From: Saccharothrix sp. ALI-22-I
GTDB lineage: Bacteria; Actinomycetota; Actinomycetes; Mycobacteriales; Pseudonocardiaceae
Assembly: GCF_001984175.1 (NCBI RefSeq)
Contig: NZ_MTQP01000052.1
Location: 1 to 64,000, forward strand
Length of the DNA: 64,000 nucleotides
Reading direction: 5' to 3'
Shown here: one piece after another, positions 1 through 8,630 of the stretch
Layout of the letters: each line of letters opens with the position of its first letter
How positions within the stretch are numbered: the stretch's first letter is position 1
Notes under the pieces: model-generated
What the model was told of the DNA's origin: nothing
The model's database searches: none
Seen by the model: only the letters and a program-made list of their open reading frames with translations
Made by a program: the position numbers and the translations under genes

Positions 1-677
1 GTGCGCACCCAGGCGGCGGCCAGCTCGATGGCCAACGGGATGCCGTCCAGCCGGCGGCAGATGCGCACGACCTGGCGCCGGTTGCCCTCGTCGACGGTGA
101 AGCCCGGCACCACGGCCGCCGCACGGTCGGCGAACAGGTCGACCGCCTCGGAGCCGTTCGCCCGGTCCGTGTCGTCCGGCACCGTGAGCGGCGGGACCGG
201 CATGGTCTGCTCGCCCGCGATGCCCAGCACGTGCCTGCTGGTGGCGAGAACCCGCAGGTCGGGCGCGGCCGCGAGCAGCTTGCCCACGAACATCGCGCAC
301 GCGTCCACCAAGTGCTCGCAGTTGTCGAGCACCAACAGCAGCCGCTTGCCCTCCAGGTACTCGGCCAGCCGTGCCGCGGGCTCGACCGACGCGTCCCGCA
401 GCCCGAACGCCGCCGCCACGCTCTGCGCCAGCAGCGACGGATCGTGCAACGCGTCGAGCTCCACCCGGTACACGCCGTCCGGGAAGGTCCGCCGCAGCTG
501 TTCGGCGATCCGGATGGACAGCCGGGTCTTGCCCACGCCGCCCGCACCCGTCAGCGTGAGCAGGCGGGAGGCCGACAGCAGCTTCCGGGCCTCGGCCAGC
601 TCATGTCGGCGGCCGATGAAGCTGGTCAGCTCTACCGGCAACCCACCCGTCGGCTGCGACACGTCCGCGACGACCAC
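1..677 (-). CDS. ATPase-type transcriptional regulator, N-terminal part (truncated by window edge)
   Basis: This is the N-terminal 225 residues of an NB-ARC/AAA-type regulator of the AfsR/LuxR ATPase class. After a short lead with TSFIGRR (residues 18-24) comes Walker A GAGGVGKTR (44-52), Walker B LLLVLDNCEH (113-122), an ATSR sensor (145-148) and the RLDGIPLAIELAAA block (209-222) diagnostic of this family. The GTG start at 677 was chosen because GGGAG lies 7 nt upstream and the family often starts just before the TSFIGR motif. The C-terminus, where a TPR region and possibly a LuxR helix-turn-helix would lie, is outside the window, so its target is unknown. It is divergent from the small gene at 844. 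Confidence 0.85.
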   Translation of the reverse strand, partial: MVVADVSQPTGGLPVELTSFIGRRHELAEARKLLSASRLLTLTGAGGVGKTRLSIRIAEQLRRTFPDGVYRVELDALHDPSLLAQSVAAAFGLRDASVEPAARLAEYLEGKRLLLVLDNCEHLVDACAMFVGKLLAAAPDLRVLATSRHVLGIAGEQTMPVPPLTVPDDTDRANGSEAVDLFADRAAAVVPGFTVDEGNRRQVVRICRRLDGIPLAIELAAAWVR

Positions 678-843
678 GGTTCGACTCCCGTCTCTCCGTC
701 GAGGTACAGCCTACGGACATGCGCACCCGGATACGTAGTTCTCCCGATGCCGTGCGGCCTCGACGAGCGCAGGCTATTCGCATGTGGTCCAGAGCACACA
801 GGCCGGTTGAGGAATCGACCGATGGGCCCCGAGGAGCGTAATC

Positions 844-1032
844 ATGTGCCAGCACCAGCCCCCGTGCCCGGCAGGAACCGAACCGACCGGTCAGTGGGCG
901 CAGATCGTCGCCTCCCACCCCGAGCAGGGCTGGTACCTGCTGTGCAACGGCGTGGTGCTGTTCGACGACGGCGGCCTGATGCTGTCCGACCACCGCGTCG
1001 TCGCGCCGGTCTACGAACTGGCCGCCGCCTGA
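844..1032 (+). CDS. DUF5999 family small protein
   Basis: A 62-residue protein beginning MCQHQPPCP and containing ASHPEQGWYLLCNGVVLFDD, the signature of the actinobacterial DUF5999 family, whose function is unknown. Its length matches the family. Cys2, His3 and Cys8 form a possible N-terminal metal site (inference). A GGAG Shine-Dalgarno sequence sits just upstream of the ATG. It appears monocistronic, followed by a GC-rich hairpin terminator at 1056-1089, and is divergent from the truncated regulator. Confidence 0.85.
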   Translation: MCQHQPPCPAGTEPTGQWAQIVASHPEQGWYLLCNGVVLFDDGGLMLSDHRVVAPVYELAAA

Positions 1033-1055
1033 CCACCCTGGCGGAACCACGATCT

Positions 1056-1089
1056 CGGCCGCCGAGCGCCCCGACACGCTCGGCGGTCG
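1056..1089 (+). terminator. Hairpin terminator after the DUF5999 gene
   Basis: CCGCCGAGCG at 1059-1068 pairs perfectly with CGCTCGGCGG at 1077-1086 across an 8-nt loop, and three further pairs (one of them G-T) extend the stem outward. It lies 24 nt after the stop codon at 1032. No U-tract follows, as is usual for actinomycete terminators. Confidence 0.65.
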
Positions 1090-1183
1090 GCTTTGCCCGG
1101 GGCGTCCTCCGCGTGGATACCCCGCGAACCCGGTGGTCTCCCCGCTCCGACGTCTGGTCGACGTAGCAGCGCATCGGGTCACA

Positions 1184-1237
1184 GGTCAGGCGGCGCGCCC
1201 GCGGCAGCACTTCATGCCGCCGGCGCGCCGCCTGACC
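1184..1237. terminator. Long interrupted hairpin
   Basis: A 16-bp arm at 1184-1199 (GGTCAGGCGGCGCGCC) is repeated in inverse at 1222-1237. Inside it, GCGGCA at 1201-1206 pairs with TGCCGC at 1215-1220 around an 8-nt loop, so almost the whole 54-nt segment folds into one stem. It lies between genes that converge and is probably a terminator or a transcription insulator. Confidence 0.5.
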
Positions 1238-1242
1238 GTTTT

Positions 1243-1274
1243 CGCATGTCCGCATGTCCGCATGTCCGCATGAG
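1243..1274. repeat. Tandem octamer CGCATGTC
   Basis: CGCATGTC occurs three times head to tail (1243-1266) and is followed by a variant, CGCATGAG (1267-1274). It is intergenic and probably arose by slippage. No function is apparent. Confidence 0.7.
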
Positions 1275-1334
1275 CGACAAACCCGCAGCGTGCAGCCGCT
1301 GCGCACATGCGATCCGGCAGAGCCCCCACGACGA

Positions 1335-1370
1335 AGGCGGGACATTCCCACTAGTGGGAATGTCCCGCCT
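1335..1370. terminator. Perfect 36-bp palindrome
   Basis: Positions 1335-1370 equal their own reverse complement without a mismatch, centred on ACTAGT at 1350-1355. As RNA it forms a 15-16 bp stem with a tiny loop. It lies 43 nt beyond the stop codon of the minus-strand gene 1413-1589, so a terminator is the simplest reading. A protein-binding site cannot be excluded. Confidence 0.55.
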
Positions 1371-1412
1371 CTGTCTGTCGAGCAGGGCCTTCAGCGACTT
1401 CTCGCAGCACCC

Positions 1413-1589
1413 TCAGGCCGTGCGCTGCCCCGCGCCGGAGCTGTCGAGGGTGTCGAGGGTGTCGACGACGCGGTCGCACCGCAGTCGCCACGTACCGACG
1501 TGCAGCCACTGCCGACCGGCGCGGTTCGTGACGAGCACCGTGTCGCGCAGGCAGCGCGGGCACGGCTGCGGAAGCGAATCGATGGTCAT
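1413..1589 (-). CDS. Small CxxC protein of unknown function
   Basis: A 58-residue protein starting MTIDSLPQPCPRC, with one CPRC motif (residues 10-13), a later single cysteine and a basic middle. That could be a zinc-ribbon half, but no complete four-ligand site is visible. The ATG at 1589 was chosen over longer in-frame possibilities because GAGGAG lies directly upstream at ideal spacing. A palindrome CCTACGTAGG (1671-1680) upstream could be a regulatory site. It is co-directional with the XRE gene 1684-2055, about 95 nt away, so the two may be co-transcribed. I do not recognise the family. Confidence 0.55.
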   Translation of the reverse strand: MTIDSLPQPCPRCLRDTVLVTNRAGRQWLHVGTWRLRCDRVVDTLDTLDSSGAGQRTA

Positions 1590-1683
1590 GCGAACTCCTC
1601 GTGATCCGGCCTCGGTCGTGGTGTCTTGCTGCCACGATGCCGGGCGAGGAGTCCGGCTCACATCGTCAGACCTACGTAGGTGA

Positions 1684-2055
1684 CTACGTATCACCGGGAG
1701 ACGAGTCATCCGAGGACTTGCTGCCCGGGGTCGTGCGCTTGAGGCGGCGGTTCAACTCCGCCACCAGTTGCTGATCCGTGAGCACCGCCGGGTCCGGAGA
1801 GGCCACGCGCTGGTCGGCCTCCTCGGCGGTGATCAGGTGGAACCCCACCATGACCTCCATCGGGGTCACGCCGAGCGCCTTGGCGACTCGGCGGGCGTTG
1901 TCCAGGTTGGGCTTCTCGCCCTGGCGCCACCTGGTGAAACGACTGCGCTCCAAACCGGCCTTCGCCGCCAACTCCGCTTGTGTCATCCCGTGGTTCTCGA
2001 GTTGGCGCTGGAGCCACTTCCCCCAGGGCGAGGCCGCACTCTCGTCTGTGGTCAC
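1684..2055 (-). CDS. XRE-family helix-turn-helix regulator
   Basis: A 123-residue protein with an XRE/Cro-type DNA-binding domain at about residues 14-65 (GMTQAELAAKAGLERSRFTR followed by a PNLDNARRVAKALGV stretch). The acidic C-terminal tail, roughly residues 75-123, has no recognisable fold. The GTG start at 2055 gives this domain intact. A TAGCAT -10-like hexamer (minus strand, 2062-2067) sits 6 nt upstream, suggesting a leaderless transcript. The gene is divergent from a second small helix-turn-helix gene at 2219 and shares with it an intergenic region full of related palindromes. That is the layout of a mutual-repression switch (inference). Confidence 0.85.
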   Translation of the reverse strand: MTTDESAASPWGKWLQRQLENHGMTQAELAAKAGLERSRFTRWRQGEKPNLDNARRVAKALGVTPMEVMVGFHLITAEEADQRVASPDPAVLTDQQLVAELNRRLKRTTPGSKSSDDSSPGDT

Positions 2056-2061
2056 CCGACC

Positions 2062-2206
2062 ATGCTAGCTGCGCACACGCAACGTTTGCTGCGCACTCCC
2101 CCCAGATGGGCGCTGACCTGCACGTTGTGTGCACACAACATCAGTTGCGCGTTCACAAGACACTGCTAGCGTTGTGTGCACACACCACACGTTGGGTGTG
2201 CACAAC
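2062..2206. promoter_or_regulatory. Operator cluster between divergent XRE genes
   Basis: Five related 16-bp sites are visible. GTTGTGTGCACACAAC at 2124-2139 is a perfect palindrome, and imperfect copies lie at 2066-2081 (inverse), 2144-2159, 2171-2186 and 2191-2206. The copy at 2066 overlaps the -10-like TAGCAT of the leftward gene. The copies at 2144 and 2171 overlap a possible -35 (TTGCGC 2145-2150) and -10 (TAGCGT 2167-2172, 16-bp spacer) of the rightward gene. The placement suggests repression of both promoters by one or both flanking regulators. Confidence 0.65.
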
Positions 2207-2218
2207 ACGAGGCGGACC

Positions 2219-2449
2219 ATGCCGAACACGATCAAGCTCCGCACCGACGTCTTCGCCAGGGCCGCCCGGCTCGCGGGCTTCAAGTCGGACTACGCCCTGG
2301 CCAAGGCGATGGACGTCAACCGCTCCACGGTCGCGCGCGTCCTCAGCGGCGAACTCCAGCCCGGCCCGGCGTTCATCGGCGGCGCGTTGACGGCGCTCGC
2401 GCCGATGCAGTTCGACGACCTCTTCGAAGTCGTCCCCAATCCCGGCTGA
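2219..2449 (+). CDS. Small XRE/Cro-like DNA-binding protein
   Basis: A 76-residue protein that is essentially a single helix-turn-helix domain: SDYALAKAMDVNRSTVARVL at residues 23-42 resembles the helix 2-helix 3 unit of phage-type Cro/XRE proteins. The ATG at 2219 was preferred to upstream codons because GAGG precedes it and because the longer reading would translate the operator repeats. It is divergent from the XRE gene ending at 2055. The size difference (76 versus 123 residues) recalls Cro/CI pairs, but no phage structural genes are present nearby. Confidence 0.75.
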   Translation: MPNTIKLRTDVFARAARLAGFKSDYALAKAMDVNRSTVARVLSGELQPGPAFIGGALTALAPMQFDDLFEVVPNPG

Positions 2450-2746
2450 GGCCGGTCCGCGAGTGCCCCGGTCGAGCGCTTGTGCGACCGGTTTCGCCGA
2501 GAGTCCGCCACTTCAGCGGTGTGCGGTGCAACCCGATGACGCCGCAGAGCGATGAGACCAGTGGTCCACCCCCTACAGGTCGCCCCCCGCCACGGGGACC
2601 CGGAAGGCAGATCCGGCACCGGCGACCACTGCCCGGCGGGCAGAGGACGAAAGCTCATGCCGAGAAGCTTTCACCCGATGGGTGTCAGACTCACGAAACC
2701 CGCCGACCACACCCGGACGCATCGTGACACCACCTCTGGGTTGCAG
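2450..2746. other. Intergenic region without a supported gene
   Basis: No open frame here has both a ribosome-binding site and family resemblance. A short CACCC-GAT-GGGTG hairpin at about 2680-2692 is the only clear structure. It probably contains the promoter of the operon starting at 2776. Confidence 0.5.
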
Positions 2747-2776
2747 TGGTGCCAACTTGGTGCCATAGTGATGCCA
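2747..2776 (+). promoter_or_regulatory. Three 11-bp-spaced operator repeats at the operon start
   Basis: TGGTGCCA at 2747-2754, TGGTGCCA at 2758-2765 and TGATGCCA at 2769-2776 recur at exactly 11-bp steps, with the last overlapping the ATG at 2776. Direct repeats on one face of the helix are typical of ribbon-helix-helix operators. The first gene encodes such a domain, so autoregulation is likely. Confidence 0.65.
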
Positions 2777-3264
2777 TGGACTTGACGCCGTACGTCGACA
2801 ACCTCCGCCAGGAGCTGGCCACCGCCGCCGAGGCAGGCGGCGCGGAGGCACGGGCACTGGCCGAACGACTCGTCGCGCCACTGGAGTCGGCGATCCGGTT
2901 GACGCTGCTCGAAGCCCTGTCCACAGCCATGGACGAGATCACGCGGGACTTGGCGCCGGGGTCCGTGGACGTGCGGTTGCGCGGTCGGGATCCGGAGTTC
3001 GTCGTCTCGGTGCCTGATGATGCCACAGGGGGCCACACCGGTGCCACGGAGGTGCCACCGGTGGTTTCCGAGGAGGGCGCGGTCGCGCGGATCAACCTGC
3101 GGCTGCCCGAACACCTGAAGGTGCGGGTCGAGGAGGCGGCGGGCCGGGAGGGCGTCTCCGTCAACACGTGGCTGGTGCGGGCCGCGGCGGCCGGGCTCGG
3201 GCACGGGAGCCGGACGTCCGGGCGCACCGCGGCCGCGCAGCGCTACACCGGCTGGGTCCGCTGA
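2776..3264 (+). CDS. HicB-like ribbon-helix-helix regulator
   Basis: A 162-residue protein with an N-terminal helical region of about 60 residues (MDLTPYVDNLRQELATAAE), a middle stretch ending DPEFVVSVPDD, a flexible linker, and a C-terminal ribbon-helix-helix domain (ARINLRLPEHLKVRVEEAA followed by GVSVNTWLVRAAAAGL, about residues 108-145). Databases often label this type as HicB antitoxin, but no HicA-like toxin gene is adjacent, so a transcriptional regulator of the following operon is more likely. The ATG at 2776 matches the conserved MDLTPYV start. The linker DNA carries a second set of the repeats found upstream of the gene. Confidence 0.8.
   Translation: MDLTPYVDNLRQELATAAEAGGAEARALAERLVAPLESAIRLTLLEALSTAMDEITRDLAPGSVDVRLRGRDPEFVVSVPDDATGGHTGATEVPPVVSEEGAVARINLRLPEHLKVRVEEAAGREGVSVNTWLVRAAAAGLGHGSRTSGRTAAAQRYTGWVR
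3018..3057 (+). promoter_or_regulatory. Intragenic copy of the operator repeats
   Basis: Within the linker-coding part of the preceding gene, four copies of the octamer (TGATGCCA 3018, GGGGGCCA 3028, CGGTGCCA 3039, AGGTGCCA 3050) recur at 10-, 11- and 11-bp steps. They fall in different reading frames and encode different residues, so the conservation is at DNA level. This suggests a second operator. Function is inferred only. Confidence 0.5.
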
Positions 3265-3336
3265 CCGGGCAGACCACCGCAGCACACACCCGCTAGCAGC
3301 GCAAACGCCGATCAGACTCATTCCCAGGGGACAGCC

Positions 3337-4176
3337 ATGCCTTCTTTCGCCACACCCGGACCCATCACGCTCACCCTCGACGTCGGCGCCGGCCAGGCCC
3401 GGATCGCCGCGAGCGATCGGGACGACACCGTGGTCGACGTCCAGCCCACCGACCCGGACAGCGATATCGACGTGAAAGCGGCCGAGGGCACGACGGTCGA
3501 CTTCACCGCCGGCCGCCTCACCGTCAAGACACCCAAATCCCGCAGCATTTTCGGCCGGCCCGGCTCGGTCACGGTCATCGTGCACCTGCCCACCGGCTCG
3601 CAGGTCGTCGCCCGCGGCTCGCTCGCCGACTTCCACGCCGAGGGCACGTTGGGCGAGTGCCGCTTCACCACCTCCGCCGGCCACATCCGACTTGAGGGCA
3701 CGGCCGCCCTCAAAGCGGACAGCTCCCACGGCGACGTGCTGGTCGACCAGGTCGCCGGCCGCGCCGAGCTGTCGACCGGCAACGGTGAGCTGCGCGTGGG
3801 CCGCCTCGACGGCTCCGGCACGGTCAAGAACTCCAACGGCGCCACCCGGATCGGCGAGGTCACCGGCGACGTGCGGGTGAGCGGGTCCAACGGCGACATC
3901 TTCGTCGGCCACGCCGGCGGCGACGTGCACGCCAAGACCGCCAACGGCCACATCCGCCTCAACGAGGTCGTGCGCGGCACGGTCGTCATGGAGACCGCGG
4001 CCGGCGGGCTGGAGGTCGGCATCCGCGAGGGCACCGCCGCCTGGCTGGACGTGCGGTCGACGGCCGGTCACTTCCGCAACGAGCTGACGAGCACGGACAC
4101 GCCGACCGAGTCCGACGAAAGGGTCGAGGTGCGCGCCCGAACCCAGTTGGGCGACATCGTCATCCGCCGCGCGTAA
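3337..4176 (+). CDS. DUF4097 family beta-strand repeat protein
   Basis: A 279-residue protein made of short repeating beta-strand units rich in Gly, Asn and Asp (for example SSHGDVLVDQVAGRAELSTG and SNGDIFVGHAGGDVHAKTAN), as in the DUF4097 beta-helix family (adhesin/YvlB-like). No signal peptide or membrane segment is visible, so it is probably cytoplasmic. An AGGGGA ribosome-binding site precedes the ATG. It follows the RHH gene by 72 nt and precedes the P450 gene by 28 nt. The biochemical role of the family is unknown. Confidence 0.85.
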   Translation: MPSFATPGPITLTLDVGAGQARIAASDRDDTVVDVQPTDPDSDIDVKAAEGTTVDFTAGRLTVKTPKSRSIFGRPGSVTVIVHLPTGSQVVARGSLADFHAEGTLGECRFTTSAGHIRLEGTAALKADSSHGDVLVDQVAGRAELSTGNGELRVGRLDGSGTVKNSNGATRIGEVTGDVRVSGSNGDIFVGHAGGDVHAKTANGHIRLNEVVRGTVVMETAAGGLEVGIREGTAAWLDVRSTAGHFRNELTSTDTPTESDERVEVRARTQLGDIVIRRA

Positions 4177-4204
4177 ACCACAACACCATTGGGGGACAAC
4201 AACA

Positions 4205-5389
4205 ATGTGGGACACCAACCCGCAGCAGTTCTGGCTGCGCGGAGAACGACCCGACCACGTCGTGCAGTACGACGAGGAGCTGGGCTTCTGGAACGTCTAC
4301 GGCTACCCGGAGGCCATCGAGATCCTGGGTGACTGGGGCCGGTTCTCGTCCAACATCACCCGGCTGTTCACGGCGTCGACGGACGAGTCGCTGTTCGAGG
4401 GCGACCTGCTCAAGATGGACCCGCCGACCCACCGCAAGCTGCGCCGCCTGGTCAGCCACGCGTTCACGCCGAAGGTCGTGGCCGATCTCGAACCGCGCAT
4501 CGCCGAGCTGACCCACGAACTGCTCGACACGGTCACCGACAACGAGTTCGAGCTGGTCCGCGACCTCGCCTACCCGCTGCCGGTGATCGTGATCGCCGAA
4601 CTGCTCGGCCTGCCGAGCAGCGACCGCGACCTGTTCAAGCAGTGGGTCGACAAGATCTTCGAGGACACCAACCAGGTCTCGCTCAAGGACTTCAAGGACG
4701 CCGACGAGACCGGGCAGCAGGAAGAGCTGCGCAAGCAGCTCGACGACATCGCACCGATGACGGACTACCTGCTCGAACACGCCGCGGAACGCCGCCGCAG
4801 CCCGCGTCCCGGCCTGCTCAGCGACCTGGTCCACGCCGAAGTGGACGGTGAACGCCTCTCCGACACCGAGGTGGTCAACTTCACCACCCTCCTGCTGGTG
4901 GCGGGCCACATCACCACCACCATGCTGCTGGGCAACACCGTGCTGTGCCTGGACGCGAACCCGGACCAGTTCGCGAAGGTCCGCGAGAACCGCAACATCA
5001 TCCCGTCCGCCATCGAGGAGTCCCTGAGGTTCCTCAGCCCGTTCCCGGCGGTCGCACGGCTCACGAACAAGCCGGAGACGGTCGCGGGCGTCGAGATCCC
5101 CGCCGACCAGCTGCTCATGGTGTGGGTCGGCGCGGCCAACCGGGACGCCCGCCAGTTCGCGAACCCGGACGTCTTCGACGTCACCCGCGACCACAACCCG
5201 CACCTGGGCTTCGGCCGGGGCGTGCACTTCTGCCTCGGCGCGCCGCTGGCCCGGCTGGAGGGACGGATCGCGCTGGACATCCTGCTGGACCGCTTCCCGC
5301 GCCTGCGCACGGACCCGGACCGGCGGCCCACGTTCATGCCCTCGCCGAACCTCACCGGCGTGCAGACCCTGCCGCTGCTCACCGACTAG
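4205..5389 (+). CDS. Cytochrome P450
   Basis: A 394-residue bacterial class I P450. The haem-binding loop FGRGVHFCLGAPLAR places the axial ligand at Cys343, the K-helix ExxR is EESLR, and the I-helix reads VAGHITTT. The I-helix has Ile where many family members have an acidic residue in the AGxET motif, a variant also known in other actinomycete CYPs. Length is normal and there is no membrane anchor. It should oxidise a small hydrophobic substrate using ferredoxin, but no ferredoxin gene is nearby. It sits between the DUF4097 gene and an ABC exporter, so it may modify the exported compound or a toxic one (inference). Confidence 0.93.
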   Translation: MWDTNPQQFWLRGERPDHVVQYDEELGFWNVYGYPEAIEILGDWGRFSSNITRLFTASTDESLFEGDLLKMDPPTHRKLRRLVSHAFTPKVVADLEPRIAELTHELLDTVTDNEFELVRDLAYPLPVIVIAELLGLPSSDRDLFKQWVDKIFEDTNQVSLKDFKDADETGQQEELRKQLDDIAPMTDYLLEHAAERRRSPRPGLLSDLVHAEVDGERLSDTEVVNFTTLLLVAGHITTTMLLGNTVLCLDANPDQFAKVRENRNIIPSAIEESLRFLSPFPAVARLTNKPETVAGVEIPADQLLMVWVGAANRDARQFANPDVFDVTRDHNPHLGFGRGVHFCLGAPLARLEGRIALDILLDRFPRLRTDPDRRPTFMPSPNLTGVQTLPLLTD

Positions 5390-5416
5390 CTGCTCACGAT
5401 CCTGAGGGGAACGACC

Positions 5417-6336
<920 letters not shown>

Positions 6337-6340
<4 letters not shown>

Positions 6341-7110
6341 GCACCATGGCCATCCGCGACACGACCACCCTGCTGCGCCGCAACCTGCGGCACATGCAGC
6401 GCTTCCCGATGATGTCGATCGGCTCGCTGCTGATGCCGGTGCTGATGATGCTGCTGTTCGTGCACGTGTTCGGCGGCTCGCTCGGATCGACCCTCGGCGG
6501 CGGTGCGTCCTATGTGGACTACCTGGTTCCGGGCATCCTGGTGATGACGGTCGGTGCGAGCGCGGCCTGGACCGCGGTGAACATCAACAGCGACATGAGC
6601 GAGGGCATCATCGCCCGGTTCCGCACCATGGCGATCTCCCGGTACTCGGTGCTGACCGGGCAGGCGCTGTGCAGCCTGCTCAACACGGTCGGCAGCCTCA
6701 CCCTGGTGATCGGGGTGGCCGTGCTGACCGGTTTCCGGCCGGCGGCCGACGTCACCGACTGGCTCGCCGCGGCCGGTCTGCTGGTGCTGCTCACGCTGGC
6801 GTTCACCTGGCTCGGCATCGCCTTCGGCCTGGCCGCGAAGACGCCGGGGGGCGCGAACAGCTCGTCGCTGCCGTTGCAGTTCCTGCCGTTCATCAGCAGC
6901 GCGTTCGTGCCGACCGACTCGATGTCGAGCGGGCTGGCGTGGGTGGCCGAGAACCAGCCGTTCACGCCGATCATCGACACCCTGCGCGGGTTGCTCATCG
7001 GCACGCCGATCGGCGACAGCGGGTACTGGGCGGTCGGCTGGTGCCTGGTCCTCACGGCCATCGGCTACACCTGGTCGCGGGCCCTGTTCAACCGCGATCC
7101 GTCCCGCTGA
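6337..7110 (+). CDS. DrrB-type ABC-2 transporter permease
   Basis: A 257-residue membrane protein with about six hydrophobic segments and the ABC-2 permease pattern (LRRNLRHMQRFPMMS leader, MPVLMMLLFVHVFGG, VNINSDMSEGIIARFRTM loop, FLPFISSAFVPTDSM). It partners the ATPase encoded immediately upstream with an ATGA overlap. Together they form an exporter for lipophilic compounds. The substrate cannot be read from sequence. It is the last gene of the operon that begins at 2776. Confidence 0.9.
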
Positions 7111-7238
7111 GCAACGCCAACCCTCACTCCGAACAGACCCTGCCTCCCCGGGCGGGGTCTGACGGCGCACTGCGTGCACTGCACGAAGTCGAACGCCTGT
7201 TCGATCCGTCCACATCTGGGGACAACCCTGTGGACAAC

Positions 7239-7781
7239 TCAGTCTTTGCTGGTCAGAGCCTGTGCGTGGGCGAGCAGTTCATCCACCGACCACTGGTCGA
7301 ACGCGTGTTGTCCACGCTTCTCGGCGACGACCAGACCGTTCGGCGCGATGAGGAAGTCGGCGGGTAGGCCGAGCCGCCCGCCTTCCGGCTTGGGCAGCGG
7401 ACGACGGCCGCGCAGCACCGGGCCCAGGTCGCGGGCCAAGCCGAGCAGGATCGGACCCCACGCGCGCGGGTCGAGCAGGGCGCGGGGCGCGGACCCCACG
7501 CCGAACTCCACGTACAGCCGCTTCTCCGGGTCGCCGATCACGGCGAGCGGGAAGTCGACGACGTGCGGGCGCAGTTCCGCGGGCGACGAGTGGAACACCA
7601 CCACCTCGACGATGCCGTGCGCGGTGATCTCGTCCTGCCGCTCCACGATCGACCGCAGGTGCAAATTGCACACCGGACACCCGGCGAAGCGGCGGAATTG
7701 GAGGTGGACCAGGCGCTCCGGATCGGGCACCCGCACCGTCTCACCCGACACCGCTTCCCATTCACGTGCGCCGATCTTCAC
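7239..7781 (-). CDS. AhpC/TSA-like peroxiredoxin family protein
   Basis: A 180-residue thioredoxin-fold protein with a CPVC motif (Cys35, Cys38) in the context QFRRFAGCPVCNLHLR, followed by the strand-helix pattern of peroxiredoxin-like proteins and a late cis-proline region (LPADFLIAPNGLVV). It probably reduces peroxides or disulphides. The GTG start at 7781 was chosen because GAGGGG lies 4 nt upstream, whereas the longer TTG start has none. It is divergent from a TetR gene at 7854, which probably represses it. Confidence 0.8.
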   Translation of the reverse strand: MKIGAREWEAVSGETVRVPDPERLVHLQFRRFAGCPVCNLHLRSIVERQDEITAHGIVEVVVFHSSPAELRPHVVDFPLAVIGDPEKRLYVEFGVGSAPRALLDPRAWGPILLGLARDLGPVLRGRRPLPKPEGGRLGLPADFLIAPNGLVVAEKRGQHAFDQWSVDELLAHAQALTSKD

Positions 7782-7805
7782 GTTTCCCCTCAACGTAGGC
7801 GTGCA

Positions 7806-7849
7806 CTGTACGCTTACCCAAGCTATGCGCGTACCTTGTACGCTGTCAA
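7806..7849. promoter_or_regulatory. Divergent promoter/operator of peroxiredoxin and TetR genes
   Basis: On the minus strand TTGACA (complement of 7844-7849) and TAGCTT (complement of 7820-7825) lie 18 bp apart, upstream of the peroxiredoxin gene. The octamer TGTACGCT occurs at 7807 and again about 31 bp on, flanking this promoter. It is a plausible TetR binding site. Confidence 0.5.
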
Positions 7850-7853
7850 GGCG

Positions 7854-8462
7854 ATGCCACGCCCGAAGTCACTGACCACCACGGCGCTCGCCGCCGCCAC
7901 GCTCGCCGTGATCGACCGCGACGGGCTGGCCGGGCTGTCCATGCGCGCCGTCGCCACCGAGCTGGGCATGGGCACCATGTCGCTGTACCGGTACGTCGCC
8001 GACCGGGACGAGCTGGAGGCCATGGCGGTCGAGCGGGTGGTATCCGCAGTGGACATGGAGCCGCCGAGGGCGCTGTGGGACAAGCAGATCTCGGTCCTGG
8101 TCGAACGGATCCGCGCGGCGATCGCCAAGCACCCCAACGCGGTGCCGCTCACCATGGCGCACCGGCACCGGTGCCCGAGCCTGCTGCGCTGGTCCGAGGC
8201 CGTGCTAGGGGTGCTGACCAGGGCCGGGTTCACCGGCGAGGAGCGGGTGATCGCGTTGCGGACGTTGCTCGGTTACCTGATCGGCGCGACCGAGATGGAG
8301 CACCGGAGTCCGCTGGCGGGCCTGGGCACCGACGCGATGGCCGGGCTGGGCGAGCGGTACCCGCTGCTGGCCGAAACCGCTGGTGTGGCAAGGACCATCC
8401 CCGCGGACATCGAGTTCCGCCGCGGCTTGGACGTCGTGCTGAGCGGCCTGCGGCGCCCCTGA
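7854..8462 (+). CDS. TetR family transcriptional regulator
   Basis: A 202-residue regulator. The N-terminal helix-turn-helix occupies about residues 10-50 (MRAVATELGMGTMSLYRYVADRDEL) and is followed by a TetR_C-type ligand-binding domain (WDKQISVLVERIRAAIAKHP, MAHRHRCPSLLRW). It is divergent from the peroxiredoxin gene with 72 bp between starts, which suggests local control of that gene and of itself. The ligand is unknown. A strong hairpin follows at 8505. Confidence 0.9.
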   Translation: MPRPKSLTTTALAAATLAVIDRDGLAGLSMRAVATELGMGTMSLYRYVADRDELEAMAVERVVSAVDMEPPRALWDKQISVLVERIRAAIAKHPNAVPLTMAHRHRCPSLLRWSEAVLGVLTRAGFTGEERVIALRTLLGYLIGATEMEHRSPLAGLGTDAMAGLGERYPLLAETAGVARTIPADIEFRRGLDVVLSGLRRP

Positions 8463-8504
8463 GCCCGCGGTCGGACGGGGTCGGACGGGTCGGCCTGAGT
8501 GGCC

Positions 8505-8540
8505 GTCGCGGAGGCCGAAGCCGACCTCGGCCTCCGCGAC
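8505..8540 (+). terminator. Terminator after the TetR gene
   Basis: A perfect 14-bp stem, GTCGCGGAGGCCGA at 8505-8518 with its complement at 8527-8540, encloses an 8-nt loop 42 nt after the stop codon. It is GC-rich and lacks a U-tract. Confidence 0.7.
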
Positions 8541-8630
8541 GAGCGCGACGAACACGGAGTTGCGCTCCGAGCGTGGTGTCGCCAACCGGCGCGGAGCCGA
8601 CACCCGCTGCGCCTCCAGGTCAGGTTCGCC

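Noticed and set aside
1684..2449. Prophage immunity region
   Set aside because: Although the switch looks phage-like, no integrase, structural gene or attachment site is visible around it.
2776..3264. HicB antitoxin of a toxin-antitoxin pair
   Set aside because: No HicA-like small toxin gene lies on either side, and the operator layout and downstream genes fit a transcriptional regulator better.
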